Source: Ilumatobacteraceae bacterium (GTDB lineage Bacteria; Actinomycetota; Acidimicrobiia; Acidimicrobiales; Ilumatobacteraceae). Taken from it: a stretch of 10,964 nt of DNA. A program made the translations under genes and the position numbers. How positions within the stretch are numbered: the stretch's first letter is position 1; every line of letters starts with the position of its first letter. The notes below the pieces were generated by a model, which worked only from the letters and a program-made list of their open reading frames with translations, was not told the DNA's origin and made no database searches. The DNA is taken from NCBI GenBank assembly GCA_023253435.1, contig JALRGJ010000028.1, forward strand, positions 1-10,964, given 5' to 3'. Shown in pieces: positions 5,439-10,964 of this stretch.

Positions 5439-6564
5439 CGTTAATCACCTTTGTGAGCTGGGCGAGAGCTTCTAATGAATGACCCTCTACGAAGTCATCA
5501 ACATAGGGGAGAGCGGCTGCCATTCCTCGGGCAAGTGGCGCATATCCCGGCGTCACCTTGAGAGGATTCACCCAAACAGTTTTAAAAGACACTCTTTGAA
5601 GTCTCTGCATCTGTTCAGCAAGAACCTCTGGGTCACCTCTATCCCATCCGTCTGACAAAATCACCACGATGGCGCCTCTGGCCATTCCTCTAACTCCCCA
5701 CTCATCGTTGAACTGTTGGAGTGTGGTTCCAAGGCGAGTTCCGCCGCTCCAGTCGCGTACATGGTCACCTGTTGCGCTGAGAGCTTTATCGGGATCTTTC
5801 GAAGACAATTCTCGGGTAACTCGTGTGAGGCGAGTTCCCAAAGTAAATGCTTCCACACGTTGTCTGCCCGCAACTCCGGCATGAACAAATCGCAAGAGCG
5901 CTCGAGCATATGGCTCCATTGATCCACTGACATCAAGAAGGAACACGATGCGCCGGGCTTTGTCACCTTTTTCCATCCAGTGTCTGCGCATGGGTTCACC
6001 AGATGCAGCCAATGACGCACGAACTGTTCCGCGCATGTCTGGAGTACGTCCACGGGAGTCCGTGGACACAAGGCGAAGTGATGGGCGAGGTGATCCTGCC
6101 ATTTTCAATGTGTGCATGAACTGCTGAGCCATGCGCATTTCATCATCTGAATACTCTGCAAAGTCTTTTTCGCGAAGTGTCTCCACACCTGAAAAGCGCA
6201 ATGTGATGGTGGGGTTATCGCTTGCTTCCGCCTCACCCTCAGTTGCGCCTTCATCTTCAGTATCTAAAGCAAGCGTGACAGTGAGTTTTTCTTCATCGAG
6301 TTGTTCTCGAGATTCACGATGTTCCCAAAAGACCGCGAAAGCTTTATTGAATGCAGGGAGATCTTCTGGCGAACGCACAAGTGTTGCTCGTCCAGACCAG
6401 TACACAGATTCTCTGTTCTCTACACCTACTAGTGAGAGTGCATTCATGAAGGTGAGAACGGAGTCGAGTGGAGTTGGAATATCAAGTAAACGCAAAACAC
6501 GCGCAAAAGCCACAGCAAGTTCATCTGGCGAGGAGACAACCTGGAGCCCGGAGTTTTGATTCAT
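5431..6564 (-). CDS. coxE: CoxE-like VWA domain protein
   Basis: A 377-residue protein of the CoxE/VWA_CoxE family, partner of MoxR-type ATPases in maturing CO dehydrogenase-type molybdenum enzymes. The N-terminal 150 residues are helical and carry an acidic stretch (about 89-117). The C-terminal von Willebrand A domain starts near 205 and has a complete MIDAS: DVSGSM with D211, S213 and S215, T276 in GGTRLG and D305 in SDGWDRGD, so it should bind a divalent metal. The N-terminal region carries the family's LDIPTPLDSV segment (27-36). ATG 6564 is used, 4 bases after the coxD stop. The open frame extends 24 codons further into coxD, but that extension is antisense-like in composition and lacks family similarity. 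No signal peptide, so cytoplasmic. It overlaps the first XdhC gene. Confidence 0.94.
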   Translation of the reverse strand: MNQNSGLQVVSSPDELAVAFARVLRLLDIPTPLDSVLTFMNALSLVGVENRESVYWSGRATLVRSPEDLPAFNKAFAVFWEHRESREQLDEEKLTVTLALDTEDEGATEGEAEASDNPTITLRFSGVETLREKDFAEYSDDEMRMAQQFMHTLKMAGSPRPSLRLVSTDSRGRTPDMRGTVRASLAASGEPMRRHWMEKGDKARRIVFLLDVSGSMEPYARALLRFVHAGVAGRQRVEAFTLGTRLTRVTRELSSKDPDKALSATGDHVRDWSGGTRLGTTLQQFNDEWGVRGMARGAIVVILSDGWDRGDPEVLAEQMQRLQRVSFKTVWVNPLKVTPGYAPLARGMAAALPYVDDFVEGHSLEALAQLTKVINDA

Positions 6565-6568
6565 GTGA

Positions 6569-7492
6569 TCAGCCGTGTAAGAGTCCGCGATCAAATGCCT
6601 GTTGCACAACACCTGCAATGCCGTGATCTCGCACACGGCTTTGATCTTCTCGATACTTCAGAACTGTTCCCAGTGTTCGCTCAATGACTGTTTCATCTAT
6701 TTGAGAAATACCAAGGCGACCAAGAGCAGTTGCCCAGTCGATTGTTTCTGCAACACCGGGAGGTTTGTACAAGTTGATTCCGCGGAGTGCTTCCACAGCA
6801 CCAGCAACTTGTCGGGCAAGTTCTTCTGATGCCTCTGGCACGCGTAACTTCACAATCTCAACTTCACGCTCAAATGTTGGGTGTTCTACCCAGTGATACA
6901 GACAGCGTCGCTTCAGCGCATCGTGGACATCGCGAGTTCTGTTTGACGTAAGGATCACAACGGGAGGGGTGGGGGCCTTGAAAGTTCCGATTTCTGGAAC
7001 AGTGACTTGAAAGTCAGATAGCACTTCAAGTAGGTAGGCCTCAAACTCATCGTCTGCTCTATCAATTTCATCAATGAGCAAGACGGGTCTTTCTGATGCA
7101 GTGTGATCAATTGCGCGCAAAATTGCACGCTTCAACAAAAAGCGCTCGTTATAGAGCTGGCCTTCAAGTGACTCCGTATTTGATTGCGCAGCCTCACCAG
7201 AGGCTTCTGCGGCGCGAAGATGAAGCAATTGTTTGGAGTAGTCCCAGTCGTAAACGGCCTGAGCAGCGTCGATGCCTTCATAACACTGCAAACGAATAAG
7301 TTCAGTTCCTTGCCACCGCGCAATGGTTTTTGCCAACTCTGTTTTACCTACACCTGCTTCACCCTCGAGAAATAACGGGCGCCCCAGCGACAGAGCCAAA
7401 AACACTGCAGTGACCAGACCATCGTCCGCTAGGTAGCCGTTGGCAGCGAGTCCGAGAGCTACATCTTCTGTGGTGGAGGGCTGAATAGGCAC
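6569..7492 (-). CDS. coxD: CoxD-like MoxR-family AAA+ ATPase
   Basis: A 307-residue AAA+ ATPase of the MoxR/CoxD group. In carboxidotrophs CoxD is needed to build the active-site metal centre (sulfuration of the molybdenum cofactor) and works with CoxE. Walker A GEAGVGKT (44-51), Walker B VLLIDEID (137-144), sensor-1 LTSN (181-184) and the RRC arginine-finger segment (195-197) are intact, so it should hydrolyse ATP. The C-terminal lid region continues to residue 307, a normal length for the family. Start codon is GTG at 7492, with no good Shine-Dalgarno site (only AGG directly before it), 24 bases after the stop of the FAD oxidoreductase gene. coxE follows after 4 bases. MoxR-VWA pairs serve several pathways, but the XdhC, MocA-like and CoxG neighbours point to molybdenum hydroxylase maturation. 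Confidence 0.95.
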   Translation of the reverse strand: MPIQPSTTEDVALGLAANGYLADDGLVTAVFLALSLGRPLFLEGEAGVGKTELAKTIARWQGTELIRLQCYEGIDAAQAVYDWDYSKQLLHLRAAEASGEAAQSNTESLEGQLYNERFLLKRAILRAIDHTASERPVLLIDEIDRADDEFEAYLLEVLSDFQVTVPEIGTFKAPTPPVVILTSNRTRDVHDALKRRCLYHWVEHPTFEREVEIVKLRVPEASEELARQVAGAVEALRGINLYKPPGVAETIDWATALGRLGISQIDETVIERTLGTVLKYREDQSRVRDHGIAGVVQQAFDRGLLHG

Positions 7493-7516
7493 CCTGTAAG
7501 CGTACGGGCAGGACCC

Positions 7517-8944
7517 TTATGAGTCCCACCCCAAACCAAGGCGATCTAGTGTCTTCAGCCACGCATTGCGCTTGCCGGTTTTGTCTTCTTGATCAAGCGA
7601 CCAGCGTGTGGCTTGGATGCCGATAAATCGAAACGGTTCTGGTGGGAACGGCAACGGTTTCTTTTGCACAAAATCGGTGGCTGTTGCACGTGAGCGTCGG
7701 CCATCGATGAGATCAAGCATTACCTCTGCCCCAAAGCGAGACGCTGCAACACCCAAGCCTGTGTAGCCAAGCGCATATGTCACTCGACCTCCCAGAGCCC
7801 GGCCCCAATACACACAGAACCGACTACATGTGTCAATAGCTCCACCCCACATGTGGGTAAAGCGAACACCATCAAGTTGTGGGAAGGTTTCAAAGAAATG
7901 CTTTGATAACAACGCCCAACTCTCTGGGCTTGATTCAAGTTCTTGCCGAACACGACCACGGAAGTAATAGGGGTTGTCGTAGCCACCCCACAAAATTCTG
8001 TTGTCTTCTGTCAGACGGTAATAATGAAATTGATTAGGGATGTCACTGAGGCCTTGACGATTCTTCCAACCAATTGATTCAAGTTGTTGTTGGTTGAGGG
8101 GCTCTGTGATCATGCAGTAGTCGTACACCGGCGCAATGTAATTGCCTAATCGTTTGAGCAATGGTTTGAATGCATTAGTAGCAAGTGCAACTTTGCCTGC
8201 ACGGATTCGACCAAGGGGAGTATTTACCAGCACTCCAACACCGTCTCGTTCTAGAGATGTTGCGCGGGTGTCTTCATAGATACGAACCCCCAATGATTCG
8301 GCTGCTGCCTTAAGGCCCCATACCAATCGAGCAGGATCCACAAGTGCTGCTGAGTCTTTTCTCCACAAGCCACCCAAATATGTCTCAGAGTGAACTTCGG
8401 CGCGCATTGCATCACGATCGAGCCATTCAACACGTTGCCCAAGCTTGCGGTAGTGCCCGTAATCTTCCCGTAGCTCGTCTAGATAACTTGGCGCATGAGT
8501 TGTAGTAGCAACATCTATGGCGCCAGTGCGCTCCCAATCACAATCAATGTTGTACTGACGAATGGCACGCTCAATATCGTTGAGATTCTTGATGCCAAGC
8601 TCTTCAAGGATTGCAACTTCATCAGGAAAGCGTGACTGTGCGTTTGCAATGCCATGTGTGAGCGACGAATCAACGAAGCCGCCATTTCGACCGCTTGCAG
8701 CAGAGCCCACTTCATGTGCATCGATGAGAATGACATCACGAGAAGGATCTCGCTCTTTGGCCAGGATTGCCGTCCATAGTCCGGTATATCCGCCACCAAC
8801 AATGCACAAGTCGCACATATCAGTGCGAACGAGTGTGGGATTTGAGTCGGGTTCGTCAACGTCTTCGTACCAGTACGGATACGGATCTGCGTCGGCGATC
8901 GCGTCTAAGTGACGCTCGTCCATTGGTCTCACCACCTTGTTCAT
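7517..8944 (-). CDS. FAD-dependent oxidoreductase, DAO/PuuB-like amine oxidase
   Basis: A 475-residue flavoprotein of the DAO superfamily, similar in plan to gamma-glutamylputrescine oxidase-like enzymes that oxidise secondary or polyamine-type amines with oxygen or another acceptor. The FAD-binding GGGYTGLW (50-57), the acidic ribose-binding end of the next strand (VILIDAHEVG, 71-80) and AASGRNGGF (82-90) are typical. Further marks are the KVALATNAFKP strand, the FHYYRL/RILWGGYD substrate-domain segment and the C-terminal ALGYTGLGVAASRFG motif that closes over FAD. The substrate is not predictable. ATG 8944 is used; ATG 8923, with a GGTGAG upstream, is a good alternative (468 residues). It leads the minus-strand run toward coxD (24-base gap) and shares a 35-base divergent spacer with the SDR gene. 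Confidence 0.9.
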   Translation of the reverse strand: MNKVVRPMDERHLDAIADADPYPYWYEDVDEPDSNPTLVRTDMCDLCIVGGGYTGLWTAILAKERDPSRDVILIDAHEVGSAASGRNGGFVDSSLTHGIANAQSRFPDEVAILEELGIKNLNDIERAIRQYNIDCDWERTGAIDVATTTHAPSYLDELREDYGHYRKLGQRVEWLDRDAMRAEVHSETYLGGLWRKDSAALVDPARLVWGLKAAAESLGVRIYEDTRATSLERDGVGVLVNTPLGRIRAGKVALATNAFKPLLKRLGNYIAPVYDYCMITEPLNQQQLESIGWKNRQGLSDIPNQFHYYRLTEDNRILWGGYDNPYYFRGRVRQELESSPESWALLSKHFFETFPQLDGVRFTHMWGGAIDTCSRFCVYWGRALGGRVTYALGYTGLGVAASRFGAEVMLDLIDGRRSRATATDFVQKKPLPFPPEPFRFIGIQATRWSLDQEDKTGKRNAWLKTLDRLGLGWDS

Positions 8945-8979
8945 TACAGGCTAGCGGGGTAAGTCATTAGGGTGAAGGC
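8945..8979. promoter_or_regulatory. divergent spacer between the FAD oxidoreductase and SDR genes
   Basis: These 35 bases are the only place for the 5' ends of two divergent transcripts, so at least one promoter must lie here or reach into the flanking coding sequence. I see no clear -35/-10 pair. An AGGGTG (8969-8974) 5 bases before the SDR start may serve as its ribosome binding site. Short leaders or leaderless transcripts are likely, by inference. Confidence 0.35.
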
Positions 8980-9726
8980 ATGGAACTAGGACTACATGGG
9001 AAAACTGCTGCCATCGCTGCTGGTACTGCTGGGCTTGGCCTGGGAACGGCACAAGCTCTGGCTCACGAGGGCGTGCATGTGGTGATCTGTGGTCGCGACA
9101 ATGAAAAGCTGCAGTCCGCCCTTTCGCGCATTGGGCACGGGGCTCAAGGGTTTGTCTGTGATGTGTCTACGGAAGAGGGCGGGAGAGTATTTGTAGAACA
9201 GTCCGTTGCAGCCCTGGGATCTGTAGACATCTTGGTGGCGAACGGGGGTGGGCCCCCTGCGGGAACATTTGCAAGTACTCCCATGGATCAGTACATGCCC
9301 GCCTTGGAGAACAATCTGTTGTCCATTGTTTCCATGTGTCAGGCAGCGATACCACCAATGTGTGAACGAGGGTGGGGACGTGTTTTAGCCATCACGTCAT
9401 ACTCGGTTCGTCAGCCGGTGCCCAACATCATTTTGTCTAATACGGCGAGAGCTGGAGTTACTGCATTTCTCAAAACTTTGTCTCGAGAAGTTGCAGCAAA
9501 AGGAGTGACGGTAAACACAATTCAGCCGGGTACCCACAAAACTGATCGCATCACCCAGTTGTATGGCGATCATCTGGATAGTGCTGCCGCAACAATTCCC
9601 GCTGGTTTCTTGGGAGACGCAGAAGATTTTGGGCGCATTGCTGCCTTCATGTGTAGTGAGTCGGCTCGATTCATGACAGGCGTAAATTTGCAAGTTGACG
9701 GCGGCGCATATGCCGGCCTCATCTAA
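8980..9726 (+). CDS. SDR-family protein, atypical FabG-like (lacks Tyr-x3-Lys)
   Basis: A 248-residue Rossmann-fold protein of the short-chain dehydrogenase/reductase family. The nucleotide loop is AAGTAGLGLG (13-22), close to but not identical with TGxxxGxG. CDVS (60-63) fits the adenine-contact aspartate, and ANGGGPPAG (87-95) replaces the usual NNAG. Ser140 is where the catalytic serine belongs, but the Tyr-x3-Lys motif reads SNTAR (153-157), so Tyr and Lys are replaced by Ser and Arg. The C-terminus RFMTGVNLQVDGGAYAGLI is standard. This pattern matches a known subgroup of beta-ketoacyl-ACP reductase-like SDRs with imperfect NAD-binding and catalytic motifs, so the loss is probably ancient rather than a local mutation. 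Activity may be altered or absent. The Dabb gene follows 17 bases downstream, suggesting a two-gene operon. Confidence 0.92.
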   Translation: MELGLHGKTAAIAAGTAGLGLGTAQALAHEGVHVVICGRDNEKLQSALSRIGHGAQGFVCDVSTEEGGRVFVEQSVAALGSVDILVANGGGPPAGTFASTPMDQYMPALENNLLSIVSMCQAAIPPMCERGWGRVLAITSYSVRQPVPNIILSNTARAGVTAFLKTLSREVAAKGVTVNTIQPGTHKTDRITQLYGDHLDSAAATIPAGFLGDAEDFGRIAAFMCSESARFMTGVNLQVDGGAYAGLI

Positions 9727-9728
9727 CG

Positions 9729-9734
9729 AGGAGG
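9729..9734 (+). promoter_or_regulatory. Shine-Dalgarno site of the Dabb gene
   Basis: AGGAGG, a full consensus ribosome binding site, lies 9 bases before the ATG at 9744 and just after the SDR stop. It is the strongest such site in the window and suggests efficient translation of the Dabb protein. Confidence 0.75.
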
Positions 9735-9743
9735 GTCAGAAAA

Positions 9744-10037
9744 ATGTTGCATCACATAATTTTGATTAAGTGGATTGACGGCGTGAGTGAAGCGCACAAA
9801 CAATTGGCGCAACGAGAGCTTCAGCAATTTGCCTCCACATTGGCCGGAGTGGTGTCTTACGACTGTGGGCCAAATGCGGGATTTTCCGATGGCGCTTCAG
9901 ACTTTGCAGTGAGTGCCGTTTTTGAGGATGAAGCGGCGTGGCGCGTGTATGACGAAGCCGATGAACACAACAGAATCAGGCGCGAAATTTTTGGGCCTAA
10001 CGTTTCTGAGAGAAAAGTAATTCAGTTTTTTAGTTAA
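9744..10037 (+). CDS. Dabb (stress-responsive alpha/beta barrel) domain protein
   Basis: A 97-residue single-domain protein of the Dabb family, small dimeric ferredoxin-like barrels related to plant stress proteins and some polyketide cyclases. The start MLHHIILIKW (strand 1 with paired His), the central SYDCGPNAGFSDGASDFAVSAVFEDEAAWRVYDE segment (about 38-71) and the final VIQFF strand match the domain from end to end, so it is complete. No enzymatic residues can be assigned; the family has varied or unknown functions. A consensus AGGAGG precedes it, 17 bases separate it from the SDR gene, and its stop overlaps the convergent PAP2 gene by 8 bases. Functional linkage to the SDR is inferred from spacing only. 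Confidence 0.9.
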   Translation: MLHHIILIKWIDGVSEAHKQLAQRELQQFASTLAGVVSYDCGPNAGFSDGASDFAVSAVFEDEAAWRVYDEADEHNRIRREIFGPNVSERKVIQFFS

Positions 10038-10055
10038 TAAATTCTGCAACTGAAT
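10020..10055. repeat. 8-bp inverted repeat at a convergent gene junction
   Basis: ATTCAGTT (10020-10027) and AACTGAAT (10048-10055) are perfect inverted copies around a 20-base AT-rich loop that holds both stop codons. It could act as a weak bidirectional transcription stop, but the stem is AT-rich and the loop long. There is no real T-tract on the plus side, and only TACTTTT follows on the minus side. The repeat is seen; the function is a guess. Confidence 0.3.
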
Positions 10056-10953
10056 CTTGTTGGCGAGCACGACGCTGCTCCCACTTTTCAGACCCAAACC
10101 ACGCAATCAACACCACTCCAAAACCGGCAATGCAGTCGCTGATGTAATGCTCTCCGAAATACACGAGAGTGAGCATCATGAGAAAGGGATACAGAAGAGC
10201 ACAACGTTTCATCCACGTTGGCTTGTTTCGTGTGTACCACAACGCCACAAGTAACGACATGCCTGCGTGAAGTGATGGCATGGCAGCTACTGCGTTCAGT
10301 ACCGCAGCACCTCTGTCAATGGTGTGAGAGACCGTTTTCAGTCTGAGTGCCCACCAGCCTCTTCCCGTGATGCGAAACACCTGATCAATGTGGCCTTTCT
10401 CGGAGGCCATCCATGGTGGAGCAGCAGGAAACACCATAAATACAGACACTGCAATGATGAGCGTGGAGCTGAAACGACGTACGTAGCGCACCCACTCAAT
10501 GCGATTACGAATTCGCAGAGTGGTGAGAGGCACCACAGGCAACACGAAATGCATCATGTAGATAATTGATCCTGCAACGTCATACCACCGAATATGTTTT
10601 TGCAAAAATGTGTCTTGCATCCAAACATTTGGGTCGGTTCCACGAGTGAAGAATCGGTCTATGTCTCGGGGAAGAGTGAAATTCACTCCAACCCCCAATT
10701 GGTCAGCAATTCCACGGCTGTAGTCGTAGATCATGTAGATGAAGACCAGGATCATCCAGTCCTTCACAGTTTGTGTCATCTCTGTCTTAGAGCGACCAAT
10801 GGTGGAGATGAGAAATGCCACCAACATCCATGTAAGAACGGCAAGACGATCTACAGGAATGCCAAAAGCGAAGATGCTCCACAAAAAAATCGCGCCATAG
10901 ACAATGAAGACTCGACGACGAACCGACTCCAGGTCAGCGCCCTGGTTGGCCAT
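10030..10953 (-). CDS. PAP2-superfamily membrane protein (AUR1/inositol phosphotransferase-like)
   Basis: A 307-residue polytopic membrane protein with about six hydrophobic segments (near residues 15-31, 36-53, 66-78, 126-146, 162-178, 220-241, 250-266 and 274-286, some too short to span). The PAP2_3-type catalytic motifs are present: FPAAPPWM (175-182), MPSLHAG with His229, and GEHYISD with His269 and Asp273. These fit a lipid phosphatase or a phosphotransferase like AUR1 inositol phosphorylceramide synthase, with the active site on the outer face. In Actinobacteria related proteins are thought to act on phospholipid or inositol-lipid substrates, but the substrate here is unknown. ATG 10953 is only 11 bases from the window edge, with no Shine-Dalgarno site visible. 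It converges on the Dabb gene. Confidence 0.9.
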   Translation of the reverse strand: MANQGADLESVRRRVFIVYGAIFLWSIFAFGIPVDRLAVLTWMLVAFLISTIGRSKTEMTQTVKDWMILVFIYMIYDYSRGIADQLGVGVNFTLPRDIDRFFTRGTDPNVWMQDTFLQKHIRWYDVAGSIIYMMHFVLPVVPLTTLRIRNRIEWVRYVRRFSSTLIIAVSVFMVFPAAPPWMASEKGHIDQVFRITGRGWWALRLKTVSHTIDRGAAVLNAVAAMPSLHAGMSLLVALWYTRNKPTWMKRCALLYPFLMMLTLVYFGEHYISDCIAGFGVVLIAWFGSEKWEQRRARQQDSVAEFIN

Positions 10954-10964
10954 AAATGTTTAGT

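Noticed and set aside
6565..6636. N-terminal extension of CoxE into coxD
   Set aside because: It overlaps the coxD C-terminus in another frame and looks unlike the family; the ATG at 6564 fits the normal coxD-coxE junction.
1..10964. tRNA, rRNA, CRISPR array, insertion sequence or prophage
   Set aside because: Nearly every base is covered by recognisable protein genes, and I saw no repeat-spacer pattern, transposase motifs, terminal repeats or tRNA T-arm signature.

Overview
This window reads as a compact, gene-dense actinobacterial chromosome segment, most likely from the Acidimicrobiia (an Ilumatobacter-like or aquatic lineage). The reasons are a DUF501-Ppx gene pair (typical of Actinobacteria), XdhC split into two tandem genes, base composition near 50% GC by eye, many 4-bp start/stop overlaps and almost no intergenic DNA. 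The lineage is inferred from gene content only. No tRNA, rRNA, insertion sequence, CRISPR array or phage gene was seen.

Layout. (a) 57-365 (+): a small, very basic, histidine-rich protein of unknown function, tail to tail with the next block. (b) 362-3599 (-): a tightly packed run read right to left: MocA-like nucleotidyltransferase, CoxG, DUF501, Ppx/GppA phosphatase and a RimJ/RimL-type acetyltransferase. (c) 3592-4305 (+): a secreted NlpC/P60-type cysteine peptidase that sits backwards inside the cox-type cluster and overlaps the nucleotidyltransferase head to head. (d) 4321-8944 (-): an amine-oxidase-like FAD enzyme, then CoxD (MoxR AAA+ ATPase), CoxE (VWA protein), an XdhC N-domain protein and an XdhC Rossmann-domain protein. 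(e) 8980-10037 (+): a divergent SDR-Dabb pair. (f) 10030-10953 (-): a membrane PAP2/AUR1-like phosphatase or phosphotransferase that converges on the Dabb gene.

How the genes work together. CoxD, CoxE, the two XdhC-type proteins, the MocA-like cytidylyltransferase and CoxG match the accessory set that matures molybdenum hydroxylases (CO dehydrogenase, xanthine dehydrogenase, aldehyde oxidoreductase): cofactor cytidylation, cofactor sulfuration or insertion, ATP-driven remodelling, and membrane attachment. The catalytic large, medium and small subunits are absent, so the client enzyme must be encoded elsewhere. The amine-oxidase-like gene sits just upstream of coxD and may be co-transcribed with it. 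At the other end coxG runs into the DUF501-ppx-acetyltransferase genes, which belong to housekeeping or polyphosphate/(p)ppGpp metabolism.

Most interesting points: a molybdenum-hydroxylase maturation set with no client, interrupted by an inverted peptidase gene with overlapping divergent starts; an XdhC pair with two CoxI-type domains of which only one keeps the GGC cysteine motif; an SDR without the catalytic Tyr/Lys pair; and a small Arg/His/Trp-rich protein with a strong ribosome binding site.
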